64,000 nucleotides of DNA from assembly GCA_047621665.1 (NCBI GenBank), contig JBLHMB010000002.1, positions 92,276-156,275 on the forward strand. Reading direction: 5' to 3'. Positions within the stretch are counted from its first letter, which is position 1. Every line of letters starts with the position of its first letter. This document shows, piece after piece, positions 1 through 8,365 of this stretch. A program made the translations under genes and the position numbers. Under the pieces are notes generated by a model. It did not search any database and was not told the DNA's origin. It was given only the letters and a program-made list of their open reading frames with translations. The stretch comes from Actimicrobium sp047621665 (GTDB lineage Bacteria; Pseudomonadota; Gammaproteobacteria; Burkholderiales; Burkholderiaceae_D).

Positions 1-1017
1 CGTTAACTCCTGCGCCGGCACGACCCTGCAACCACTCACATTCTGCCCCGCCCACAACGGTGAAAAATCTCCGCTGCCTAATTTTTCAGCATGCGCACGT
101 AGTGGTGCAATGGCGGCAGTTGCCAGCGGAAATCCCGGCACGACGGCCCCCATCGGCCCCAGCTCCCGGATGATCCGGTTGACAATGCCGCGTGCCGGCC
201 GTCCGCTGAACAGGTTGGTCAGCGCGGTATGTCTTGCCGCTTCGCTTTGCAGCGCTGCGCGGTGCACCGCGCTGGTGGTCGCTTCCGGACAGAGCAGGTA
301 AGCGGTGCCGACCTGGACTCCGGCAGCGCCCAGTGCCATAGCTGCAGCAATCCCTGCCACGTCAGCAATCCCGCCGGCAGCGATTACGGGAATCGACACC
401 GCCTTGACGATTTGCGGCAACAGCGTGAAGGTGCCGCTCTGGGTGGTCAGGTCATCGGTACGAAACATGCCGCGGTGACCACCGGCTTCGAGTCCTTGCG
501 CGATGATGGCATCGGCACCGTGTGCTTCCAGCCAGCGGGCTTCGTCGACTGTGGTGGCGGTCGAGAGCACCTTGGACCCCCAACTCTTGATTCGCGTCAT
601 CAGTGCCGCATCAGGCAAACCAAAATGAAAGCTCATGACCGGCGGTCTGAATTCTTCCAGCAGATCGGCCACGGCCGTGCTGAACGGCGCCCGGCCCGGA
701 CCGGTCGGCTGTGCGGCCATATCGAGTCCGAACTGTTCGTAATAGGGCTGCAACGCCGCAAGCCAGGCAGCATCGCGGACGCTATCGGCTGCTGCCGGTA
801 TATGGCAAAAAAAGTTGAGGTTATACGGCAGACGGCTGTGCGACCGGATTAGTTGAAGCTCGCTGCGCAAGGCATCGCTGCTTAACATCGCGCAGGGCAA
901 CGAACCCAGCGCACCGGCGTTTGATACCGCGATGGCCAGCGCGCTGCCTTGCACACCGGCCATCGGGGCCTGCACAATCGGCAGTGCGATACCCAGCAAT
1001 GCCTGCAGCGTTGTCAT
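1..1017 (-). CDS. Nitronate monooxygenase (FMN-dependent), 3' end cut by window edge
   Basis: Read on the minus strand from ATG at 1017, this frame stays open for 339 codons to the left edge, so only the last few residues are missing. The family uses FMN and oxygen to oxidise alkyl nitronates to carbonyl compounds. Visible family features are an N-terminal PIVQAPMAGV stretch, LPYNLNFFCH, the AQGLEAGGHRGMF segment holding the conserved His, AAGGIADVAG and GVQVGTAYLLCPE of the FMN phosphate site, and LWAGQNVSGCR near the C-terminus. Its ATG overlaps the TGA of the arginase-family gene upstream (ATGA), so the two are probably co-transcribed and translationally coupled. The natural substrate is unknown. 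Confidence 0.88.
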   Translation of the reverse strand, partial: MTTLQALLGIALPIVQAPMAGVQGSALAIAVSNAGALGSLPCAMLSSDALRSELQLIRSHSRLPYNLNFFCHIPAAADSVRDAAWLAALQPYYEQFGLDMAAQPTGPGRAPFSTAVADLLEEFRPPVMSFHFGLPDAALMTRIKSWGSKVLSTATTVDEARWLEAHGADAIIAQGLEAGGHRGMFRTDDLTTQSGTFTLLPQIVKAVSIPVIAAGGIADVAGIAAAMALGAAGVQVGTAYLLCPEATTSAVHRAALQSEAARHTALTNLFSGRPARGIVNRIIRELGPMGAVVPGFPLATAAIAPLRAHAEKLGSGDFSPLWAGQNVSGCRVVPAQELT

Positions 1018-1979
1018 GCGGCCTGCCAGCCATAGGCCAATCGCGCCACGATGCGGGCAGCCAGCCGGGTAGTGCGGTGGTCGATGTCGTATTCCGGATT
1101 GAGTTCGGCGATATCGGCGACACGCAACTTGCCGCTGGCGAGAACCACGTCGATGATCATTTCCACCATGTCGAGACTGATGCCGCGTACGGCCGGCGCA
1201 CTGACACCCGGCGCGGTATCGGCCGGCAGCACATCGAGCCCGATCGAGAAGTACAGATGATCAATCTCTGTCAGATAGTCTTCCAGCATGTTGCGCACCG
1301 CATCGGCATCGTAGGCTGACATTTGCTCATCGAGCCGCCAGCGTACGCCCAGCGCTTCAGCGCGCTCGAACAACGAGGCGGTGTTAGCAAAGCGACTGAT
1401 ACCGAAGCAGCAATAGTTGAAGTCCCAGCCGCGTTGACGGCAGTCGTCGGCGATCTGCCGGAACGGCGTGCCGGACGTGGCGCGCTCGGTCGATCGCAAG
1501 TTGAAATGGGTATCGAGGTTGAGAATGCCGATGCGTGGAGCGGTGTTGTCAGAGGCCAGGTGCTGTGCCAATCCGCCGAACGAACCGACGGCCATTTCAT
1601 GTCCGCCACCGAGCACGATAGGCTTGTGCTGTTGCGCAAGCAGGGCAGCGACCGCCTGTCCCAGTTCTTGCTGCGCCTTTTCGAGGCCGTCATCGTTGGC
1701 TTTCCAGGTGCAGCGGACATCGCCGCCGTCGACTACCGGAGTGCCGTCCAGAAGCGGTATGTTACCCAGTACAGCACGCATGGCGGCGGGGCCATCTGCG
1801 GCGCCGGTGCGACCACCGTTGCGCTGGACGCCGGCATCGCAGGCAAAGCCGAGCAGGACGATGGCAGGTTCGGTCACCGTATCGACACACTGCATGTGCT
1901 GATGCCAGCGCTCGCCTTTCGGACCTTCTTCACTATCAATACGGCCATGCCAGCGGCGTAAGTCGGGAAGTTGTTTCAT
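1014..1979 (-). CDS. hutG: Arginase/HutG-family protein with altered metal site
   Basis: A 321-residue ureohydrolase-fold protein. The N-terminal LRRWHGRID and the C-terminal AELNPEYDID resemble formimidoylglutamase (HutG), which cleaves N-formimidoyl-glutamate in histidine breakdown. I chose ATG 1979 because GAGGAG lies just upstream; a TTG 15 nt earlier would overlap that ribosome site. The metal motifs are GGGHE (His127), LDTHFN (Asp156, His158, Asn160) and SIGLD (Gly247, Asp249). The family normally has DxHxD and SxDxD, so two of six Mn ligands (Asn160, Gly247) are replaced. No other hut gene is near. It may be inactive, work with one metal, or have a new role. Confidence 0.75.
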   Translation of the reverse strand: MKQLPDLRRWHGRIDSEEGPKGERWHQHMQCVDTVTEPAIVLLGFACDAGVQRNGGRTGAADGPAAMRAVLGNIPLLDGTPVVDGGDVRCTWKANDDGLEKAQQELGQAVAALLAQQHKPIVLGGGHEMAVGSFGGLAQHLASDNTAPRIGILNLDTHFNLRSTERATSGTPFRQIADDCRQRGWDFNYCCFGISRFANTASLFERAEALGVRWRLDEQMSAYDADAVRNMLEDYLTEIDHLYFSIGLDVLPADTAPGVSAPAVRGISLDMVEMIIDVVLASGKLRVADIAELNPEYDIDHRTTRLAARIVARLAYGWQAA

Positions 1980-2166
1980 CGCTTTTCTCCTCAATAATTA
2001 CAGTGGTCGGTGTGCTGCACTACGAACCTCAATAGGTGTTGTGCATCGTCGACTTCCCTGTAGTTGACCGGTGAACATTCCTGTTACGCCGACAGATGCG
2101 CCGATCGTCGATGGTGCATTGTGCGCTCTTATGGGATGACTTGTGCCCGTTCATGGTACGGCCGAT

Positions 2167-2191
2167 GAAAAACGCCGACTCAAGGCCGGCG
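2167..2191 (-). terminator. Rho-independent terminator of the chemoreceptor gene
   Basis: On the minus strand, CGCCG (2191-2187) and CGGCG (2177-2173) form a GC stem around a 9-nt loop and are followed by a run of five T (2172-2168). It lies 34 nt past the stop of the chemoreceptor gene. The rest of the 1980-2224 gap shows no gene. Confidence 0.65.
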
Positions 2192-2224
2192 CAAAATATT
2201 CTCATCAGTACGGTATTTGTCTGG

Positions 2225-4357
2225 TTAGAACTCTTCCCAGTCATCCGATGCCGCCGGCGCAGCCGGCTTGCGCGGTGCAGGCAGGGCGCTGGTTTTTGCG
2301 CTGGTTTTCTTGAGTGTTGGCGTCACTCTGGCCGCGATGACAGTTGCCTTTTTCGGGGCGGTTGTCGTGGCCTGCACCTGGCTGGCATCGATCTGGAAAG
2401 TCGCCACCCGCTCTACCAGCAAGCGCGCTTGTTCTTCCATGCTCAGCGCTGCGGCGGAGGCTTGTTCGACCAGCGCCGCGTTTTGCTGGGTCATCTCATC
2501 AATCTCGACGATGGCCTGATTGACGTGCTCGATGCCGGTACTTTGCTCGCTACTGGCGGCCGTGATTTCGGACATGATGACGGTGATTTTTTGTACCGAT
2601 TCGACGATGGCGCGCATGTTCTTGCCGGCTTCGTCGACAAGTTTGCCGCCGGTATCGACTTTGCCGACCGAGTCGGCGATCAGCAACTTGATTTCCTTGG
2701 CGGCGCTGGCCGAACGCTGTGCCAGATTGCGCACTTCGGAGGCCACGACCGCGAAGCCGCGGCCTTGTTCACCGGCGCGGGCTGCTTCTACTGCGGCGTT
2801 GAGTGCCAGGATATTGGTCTGGAAGGCGATGCCATCAATGACGCCGATGATGTCGACGATCTTGCCGGAGCTCTGCTTGATGTCGCTCATGGTCGCGACG
2901 ACATCGGTGACGGTCTGGCCGCCTTCGAGTGCAACGGCTGCAGCGCTTTGCACCAGCTGATTGGCCTTGAAGGCGTTCTCGGCATTTTGCTTGACGGTCG
3001 CGGCCAGTTGCTCCATGGCGCTAGAGGTTTCTTCCAGCGAGCTTGCTTGCGACTCGGTGCGGGCAGACAGATCGCTGGTGCCGGTGGCAATTTCGCTGGA
3101 CGAGACGGTGATCTGACCGGCTGCGTCGCGGACCTGTGCGACCACCTTGCCAAGACCGCCGCTGATGCCATTGATGGCGTCGAGCAGCACGCCGATTTCA
3201 TCGCTGCGATCGACCACCACGTTGACAGTCAGGTCGCCGGTGGCGAGCCGCTGCGCCGCGTCGGTCGCGCGCTGCAACGGCTGCGTCACCATCTTGCGCA
3301 CCAGCAGGAACAGCAGTCCGACCAGTACCAGCACGGCCAGCACGTCCAGCAGCGCGTAGAGGTTACGCAGTTCGGTAATTTCTTTCGTGAACTCACTGGT
3401 ATGCGAACCACCGGCGATCATCCAGTTCCAGCGTGGATAGGTATCGAATGCAACGATTTTTTCGCTCGGCGTGGTGTCAGCGGTTGCTGCGTTTATCCAC
3501 GGATAGCGGATTTCGCCTTTTTTCATTTCCAGCATGTCTTTGGCAAACAGGCGTCCTGCGCTGTCTTTTGTGTCGATTAAACTTTTGCCTTGCAACGTGG
3601 GGTGCACGATCAGCTTGCCGAAATCGGCACCGGGTTTGGCATTGAGCACATAAAAATAGCCTGTCAGTCCGACCTTGATCGCGCTGATTTTGTCCTTCAG
3701 TGCTTTCATCGGTTCGACGATGTTGACCCCGACGAACAGCACGCCGATGACATTGCCGGCGGCATCTCGGACCGGGTCATAACTGGTGATAAAATCTTTG
3801 CCGAACAGCGTTGCGATGCCGGAGTAAGACTTGCCAGCGTTGAGCAGCGCATAAGCGGGATGCGCGCGATCAAGTGCGGTGCCGATGGCGCGATCGCCAT
3901 TCTCTTTTTTTAATGACGTCGTGATCCGGATGAAGTCACTGCCGCTCTTGACGAAAATGGTCGCCGGAACACCGCTGGTGGCCGTGAATTTATCCGGGAT
4001 GGCAAAATCCATGTTGAGGTCGATTTCGCCGTTTTTCAGCACCGGAGTCGGTTTGCCCGTCACGTCAATGGTGCGGCTGGTATCGAGCGAAAAGGCGGCG
4101 GGAAAATTACTGGCAAACAGTTTGCCGGCGCGCACCGCTTCATCGGTGACTGCATGGTCGAACATGTCAATCATGTCGATCACGGCTTTGGTCTGGACAC
4201 GGACTTCCTGCGTCGCACTTTGTTCGGTCAAACGCGAGTTCGCCGCACCGATGGACCAGGCATACAACGCGAAGATGACAGCAGTCAGGAAAAAGGTCGC
4301 CAGAGACAGCTTGATGCCGACGCCGAGTTTACTGAAGGAATTATTTGAAGCGGACAT
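2225..4357 (-). CDS. Methyl-accepting chemotaxis protein with periplasmic Cache domain
   Basis: A 710-residue chemoreceptor. One membrane segment lies at about residues 13-35. A large periplasmic Cache-type sensor follows (about 40-320; GYFYVLNAKPG and VHPTLQGKSL are typical of Cache_2), then a second membrane segment at about 333-355, a HAMP domain, and the long cytoplasmic coiled coil. The hairpin tip reads GIAFQTNILALNAAVEAARA and is the contact site for CheA and CheW. The C-terminus is DDWEEF, a pentapeptide-type tether for CheR/CheB, after an Ala/Pro/Lys-rich linker. The ligand cannot be read from sequence; Cache sensors often bind small carboxylates or amino acids. It is a single-gene unit with its own terminator. 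Confidence 0.93.
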   Translation of the reverse strand: MSASNNSFSKLGVGIKLSLATFFLTAVIFALYAWSIGAANSRLTEQSATQEVRVQTKAVIDMIDMFDHAVTDEAVRAGKLFASNFPAAFSLDTSRTIDVTGKPTPVLKNGEIDLNMDFAIPDKFTATSGVPATIFVKSGSDFIRITTSLKKENGDRAIGTALDRAHPAYALLNAGKSYSGIATLFGKDFITSYDPVRDAAGNVIGVLFVGVNIVEPMKALKDKISAIKVGLTGYFYVLNAKPGADFGKLIVHPTLQGKSLIDTKDSAGRLFAKDMLEMKKGEIRYPWINAATADTTPSEKIVAFDTYPRWNWMIAGGSHTSEFTKEITELRNLYALLDVLAVLVLVGLLFLLVRKMVTQPLQRATDAAQRLATGDLTVNVVVDRSDEIGVLLDAINGISGGLGKVVAQVRDAAGQITVSSSEIATGTSDLSARTESQASSLEETSSAMEQLAATVKQNAENAFKANQLVQSAAAVALEGGQTVTDVVATMSDIKQSSGKIVDIIGVIDGIAFQTNILALNAAVEAARAGEQGRGFAVVASEVRNLAQRSASAAKEIKLLIADSVGKVDTGGKLVDEAGKNMRAIVESVQKITVIMSEITAASSEQSTGIEHVNQAIVEIDEMTQQNAALVEQASAAALSMEEQARLLVERVATFQIDASQVQATTTAPKKATVIAARVTPTLKKTSAKTSALPAPRKPAAPAASDDWEEF

Positions 4358-4449
4358 GAGGGAGATCCTGAAGGTGGTTATCAGTAATGCAGAACTACTA
4401 ATTAATCATTATCCAATACCGTTTAGTAACTGTCAGTCAAAATGTTGCC

Positions 4450-5913
4450 CTACATCAAAATAATATCGTACTGTTCCTGCTGATAAACCGTCTCGACTTG
4501 CAGCGAAATCGGCTTGCCAATGAAGTCGCCCAGCATCGCCAGATGTTGCGACTCCTCTTCCAGAAACATGTCGACCACGATCTGTGAAGCGAGGATGCGG
4601 AATTCGCGCGGGTTGAATTGCTTGGCTTCGCGTAGCAGTTCACGCAGGATTTCGTAGCAAATCGTCCGCGCGGTTTTGACCTGACCGCGACCGCTGCAAG
4701 CCGGACAGGTTTCGCACAGGATGTGCGCCAGTGATTCACGCGTGCGCTTGCGCGTCATCTCGACCAGGCCCAGCGCAGAGAATCCCGATACCGACATCTT
4801 GGTGCGGTCGCGCGCCAGCGCCTTGTGCAATTCGCTGAGCACATTGCTGCGATGCTCGGCGTTTTCCATGTCGATGAAATCAAGGATGATGATGCCACCC
4901 AGGTTGCGCAGGCGCAGCTGGCGCGCAATTGCCTGCGCCGCTTCCAGGTTGGTCTTGAAGATGGTGTCATCGAAGTTGCGACCGTTGACGTAGCTGCCGG
5001 TGTTGACATCGATGGTAGTCATCGCTTCGGTCTGGTCGACGATCAGGTAGCCACCGGATTTGAGGTCGACGCGCCGGCCTAGCGCGCGCTGGATTTCTTC
5101 TTCGACGCCGTACAGATCGAACAATGGCCGCTCGCCTGCGTAATGGGACAGGCGGTTCAGTACCGACGGGGTGTAATTGGTCCCGAATTGCTGCAGCATC
5201 ACGAAGTTTTCGCGCGAATCGACCTGGATCGTCGAGGTGTTGTCACCGACGAAATCCCGCAGCACGCGTTGCGCCAGGCTCAAGTCCTGATGCAGCAGCG
5301 AGGTGGGCGGTTTGCTCTTTGCGCTGGCGGCAATGGTCGACCAGGTCTTGCGCAGGTAGTCGATATCCATTTGTAAATCGGCTTCGGAGGCATCCTCGGC
5401 CATGGTGCGGACGATGAAGCCGCCTTTTTCTTCGGGCGGCAACAGCTTTTGAACTTTGCCACGTAGCGCTTCGCGTTCGCTTTCTTTTTCGATGCGCTGC
5501 GAAATGCCGATATGCGAGTCCTGCGGCAAATACACCAGCATGCGACCGGCGATCGAAATCTGTGTCGACAGGCGCGCACCTTTGGTGCCGATCGGATCCT
5601 TGATCACCTGTACCGTGATGGCCATACCATCGAACAGCAATTTTTCTATGGGAAGTGCCGGGGTGACCGGCCCTTCATGATTGCGCGCTTCCCAGATATC
5701 GGCGACGTGCAGGAACGCTGCGCGTTCCAGGCCGATATCGATGAACGCCGATTGCATGCCGGGCAATACCCGCGCAACTTTGCCCAGATAAATATTGCCG
5801 GCCATTCCGCGCGACAGCGTGCGTTCGATATGCAGTTCTTGCACGGCACCTTGCAGGACCAGTGCAACGCGGGTCTCTTGCGGCGTGATGTTGATCAGTA
5901 TGTCTTCGTTCAT
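4450..5913 (-). CDS. rng: Ribonuclease G
   Basis: A 487-residue RNase E/G-family endoribonuclease, which matures the 5' end of 16S rRNA and takes part in mRNA decay. An S1-like RNA-binding domain (about residues 35-120, with GKVARVLPGMQSAFIDIGLE) is followed by the 5'-sensor and DNase I-like catalytic region. The acidic residues binding magnesium are in TTIDVNTGSYVNGR and IIILDFIDME. The Zn-link cysteines are in CETCPACSGRG. It lacks the long C-terminal scaffold of RNase E, hence RNase G. The start overlaps the maf stop (ATGA), and it is last in the minus-strand housekeeping run. Confidence 0.95.
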   Translation of the reverse strand: MNEDILINITPQETRVALVLQGAVQELHIERTLSRGMAGNIYLGKVARVLPGMQSAFIDIGLERAAFLHVADIWEARNHEGPVTPALPIEKLLFDGMAITVQVIKDPIGTKGARLSTQISIAGRMLVYLPQDSHIGISQRIEKESEREALRGKVQKLLPPEEKGGFIVRTMAEDASEADLQMDIDYLRKTWSTIAASAKSKPPTSLLHQDLSLAQRVLRDFVGDNTSTIQVDSRENFVMLQQFGTNYTPSVLNRLSHYAGERPLFDLYGVEEEIQRALGRRVDLKSGGYLIVDQTEAMTTIDVNTGSYVNGRNFDDTIFKTNLEAAQAIARQLRLRNLGGIIILDFIDMENAEHRSNVLSELHKALARDRTKMSVSGFSALGLVEMTRKRTRESLAHILCETCPACSGRGQVKTARTICYEILRELLREAKQFNPREFRILASQIVVDMFLEEESQHLAMLGDFIGKPISLQVETVYQQEQYDIILM

Positions 5914-6530
5914 GGGACTCGCAATCCGGCCTGTCTGAGTAATTGTGCGGTTTCGAAAAGTGGCAATCCCATGATGCCGGTGTAGCTGCCGGCCATGTGG
6001 GTAATGAAGCTGGCGGCATAGCCTTGGATGCCGTAGCCACCGGCCTTGTCATAGGGTTCCGCGCTGGCGCAGTATGACCGGATTGATTCTTCCGGCAAAG
6101 AGCCAAACGTCACATCGGAGTGCTGCGTGGTTTGCCAGATCGCGTCACCGCGACGCAGCGCAACGCTGGTGAGTACCCGGTGTGTGCGCCCCGACAACCG
6201 CCGCAGCATCGCGCCGGCCTCGCCCGGGCTGGTCGGCTTGCCAAGGATATCCTGGTCGATGACGACAGTCGTGTCGGCCGTCAGAACCGGGCGCAGCGGC
6301 AAGTGGCGCGCCAGAATGGTCTGCATCGCCGCATCCACTTTTTCTCGCGTTACACGGTGCACGTAATCGGCAGCTGCTTCACCTGGCAAGACCAGTTCGG
6401 TGACGTCGGCGACGCGACCACTCTGGTCGCGCAGCAGAAGAAGTTCAAAGTCGACGTTGATCTGACGCAGCAGCTCCCGGCGGCGCGGGCTTTTCGAGGC
6501 GAGATATATTTTCTGATCGTGTGGGTGCAT
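5910..6530 (-). CDS. maf: Maf-family nucleoside triphosphate pyrophosphatase
   Basis: A 206-residue Maf/HAM1-like protein. These enzymes hydrolyse dTTP, UTP or modified nucleotides to the monophosphate and are thought to clean the nucleotide pool. The N-terminal YLASKSPRRRELL motif binds the nucleotide; VLTADTTVVID, KPTSPGEAGAMLRRLSGRTH and the YDKAGGYGIQG segment are all typical. The gene sits between rlmH (5-nt gap) and rng (4-nt overlap), the usual order in betaproteobacteria. The exact subfamily (YhdE or YceF type) is not certain. Confidence 0.93.
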   Translation of the reverse strand: MHPHDQKIYLASKSPRRRELLRQINVDFELLLLRDQSGRVADVTELVLPGEAAADYVHRVTREKVDAAMQTILARHLPLRPVLTADTTVVIDQDILGKPTSPGEAGAMLRRLSGRTHRVLTSVALRRGDAIWQTTQHSDVTFGSLPEESIRSYCASAEPYDKAGGYGIQGYAASFITHMAGSYTGIMGLPLFETAQLLRQAGLRVP

Positions 6531-6535
6531 CGCAT

Positions 6536-7006
6536 TCAGGCCCGGTGATAAGGATGATTTTGTGTGATCGACCAGGCCCGGTAAAGTTGTTCAGCCAGGA
6601 GCACGCGCACCATGCCATGCGGCAGTGTCAGGCTGGAAATGCGCAACAGCATGTCTGCATTGGCCTTGAATTGCGGGTCAAGACCGTCGGCGCCGCCGAT
6701 GATGAAGGCTACATCGCGGCCATCTTGTTGCCAAGTAGTTAGTTGTTGTGAAAGTTGTACAGAAGTGAGGTCGCGCCCGTGTTCATCGAGCGCAATGATG
6801 CGTGTGCCTTTTGGTAGCACGGCTTCGATGCGGGTGCGTTCGAGCGCCATCGCAGTGTCGGCAGTCTTGCTGCCGGAACGCTCGACCGGTTTGATTTCTT
6901 TGAGTTGCAACCGGCATTCCGGCGGCATGCGCTTGGCATACTCGCCGAAACCGGTCGCAATCCATGCCGGCATTTTGTGCCCGACTGCCGCGATGATCAG
7001 TTGCAT
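6536..7006 (-). CDS. rlmH: 23S rRNA (pseudouridine-1915-N3)-methyltransferase RlmH
   Basis: A 156-residue SPOUT methyltransferase that methylates pseudouridine 1915 in helix 69 of 23S rRNA in assembled ribosomes, using S-adenosylmethionine. The knot segments are visible: IALDEHGRDLTS, VAFIIGGADGLD, and LPHGMVRVLLAEQLYRAW near the C-terminus, ending in NHPYHR as expected. Length is that of the E. coli protein. It follows rsfS after 12 nt, a pairing seen across most bacteria. Confidence 0.96.
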   Translation of the reverse strand: MQLIIAAVGHKMPAWIATGFGEYAKRMPPECRLQLKEIKPVERSGSKTADTAMALERTRIEAVLPKGTRIIALDEHGRDLTSVQLSQQLTTWQQDGRDVAFIIGGADGLDPQFKANADMLLRISSLTLPHGMVRVLLAEQLYRAWSITQNHPYHRA

Positions 7007-7018
7007 CGCGCGCAGCCG

Positions 7019-7699
7019 TTATTCGGCAGCTTTTGGTTTGGCAGGAGCGCGTGCGCGTTTGACCGGAATGCCGCGCTCGGCGACGATTTTCTTTTCCTTG
7101 ATGATGCGATCTTTCTTGACTGCTGCAGCAGCGGTAGCGCTCTTGGTTTCGGCGATCTTGATGGTCTTGCCGACCGGCTTCTTGGCAGCAGGAACCTTCT
7201 TGGCGCGGACAGAACCATCTTCGGTTTTGGCGGCCGGCTTGCGCGTGGCTTTTTTCGGCGCATCGTCGAGCGTGGTCTGGCTGGCGGTCAGATGACGCCC
7301 GGCTTTTTTCGGTGCTTCGTCTTCCGGCTCCGACGCAGTGCGCTTGGAGACCCGGACAGCGGAGCCGAACTTGACTTCCTTTTCTCCCCAGATTTCTTCC
7401 AGCCGATAGTAGGCACGGATCGCCGGCTGCATGATGTGGACGATCATGTCGCCCAGATCGACCAGTACCCATTCGCCGGTGGTCTCACCCTCGACGCTGA
7501 GAATGGTGCCGCCGTTTTCCTTGACCTTGTCACGCACCGAAGCAGCCAGTGCCTTGGTTTGACGATTCGAGGTACCTGAGGCGACCACGATGCGGTCGAA
7601 CAGGCTGGTCAGGTGGACCGTGTCAAAAACCTTGATTTCTTGTGCCTTGACGTCTTCCAGTGCATCGATGACGAGGGCTTGCAATTGTTTGATATCCAT
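7019..7699 (-). CDS. rsfS: Ribosomal silencing factor RsfS with long basic C-terminal tail
   Basis: Residues 1 to about 115 are a standard RsfS (DUF143) domain, which binds ribosomal protein L14 and blocks joining of the subunits when nutrients run short. VFDTVHLTSLFDRIVVASG and WVLVDLGDMIVHIM are typical. Residues from about 116 to 226 are an extension rich in Lys, Ala, Pro and Arg with no visible fold; many RsfS proteins end near residue 110-130. The tail probably contacts rRNA, but this is inference. The gene abuts nadD with no gap and precedes rlmH by 12 nt. Confidence 0.93.
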   Translation of the reverse strand: MDIKQLQALVIDALEDVKAQEIKVFDTVHLTSLFDRIVVASGTSNRQTKALAASVRDKVKENGGTILSVEGETTGEWVLVDLGDMIVHIMQPAIRAYYRLEEIWGEKEVKFGSAVRVSKRTASEPEDEAPKKAGRHLTASQTTLDDAPKKATRKPAAKTEDGSVRAKKVPAAKKPVGKTIKIAETKSATAAAAVKKDRIIKEKKIVAERGIPVKRARAPAKPKAAE

Positions 7700-8365
7700 T
7701 TAGCTTTTATAGAGATGATGTTGTTGAATATAGTCCAGCACCGCGTGCGGGACCAGCGTGTCGGGATGTTCCCCATGACGCAGGGCGGCACGAATTTCAG
7801 TAGCGGAAATATCCACCGCCAGGTTCGGGGCCAGAAACGTCTTGCCTTGCGGCGTACTACGGATGTGCGCTGGCGTGTCAGCGCGTTGTTCGAATACTTG
7901 CCGGACTTCGACCGGCACGTCCGGTCCGTCGAGTGCGAACCCCGGGCGCGCTGCCGCGCACACGTGGGCATAATCAAATAACTGGCGCCAGCCCTGCCAG
8001 CTATCGAGGTGCTGCAACTGATCTGCCCCCATCAGAAAAACCAGCGACACCGCCGGTCCCAGTTCGGCCCGCAATGTCCGCAGGGTGTCAATAGTGAATG
8101 TCGGATCATTGACTTGCAGTTCGCGCTGGTCTATGACGACCGGCACGCCTTGCTCCCGGAACTGCTGATAAAACGCCTGTTCCAGCATCGCTACGCGCTG
8201 CGCACCGGTCGCTTCGAGACCATGTTTTTGCCAGGGATTGCCAGCAGGCAGAATGCGTAACTCGTCTGGTTTCAGCAGGTCGACATAGTGGCGCGCCAGC
8301 GCGACATGACCTCTATGTACCGGATCGAAACTGCCTCCGAGAATGGCGATGCAGTGGTGCTTCAC
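7700..8365 (-). CDS. nadD: Nicotinate-nucleotide adenylyltransferase
   Basis: A 221-residue nucleotidyltransferase that joins nicotinate mononucleotide and ATP to make deamido-NAD. The N-terminal ILGGSFDPVHRGH carries the HxGH-type active site. VFLMGADQLQHLDSWQGW and DISATEIRAAL (the ISSTxIR-like motif) complete the family pattern. The start overlaps the hemF stop by 4 nt and the stop abuts rsfS, so hemF-nadD-rsfS-rlmH-maf-rng is probably one transcript. Confidence 0.95.
   Translation of the reverse strand: MKHHCIAILGGSFDPVHRGHVALARHYVDLLKPDELRILPAGNPWQKHGLEATGAQRVAMLEQAFYQQFREQGVPVVIDQRELQVNDPTFTIDTLRTLRAELGPAVSLVFLMGADQLQHLDSWQGWRQLFDYAHVCAAARPGFALDGPDVPVEVRQVFEQRADTPAHIRSTPQGKTFLAPNLAVDISATEIRAALRHGEHPDTLVPHAVLDYIQQHHLYKS

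Noticed and set aside
2096..3580. 494-codon plus-strand frame opposite the chemoreceptor gene
   Set aside because: The minus strand encodes an unmistakable chemoreceptor; the plus frame has no motif.
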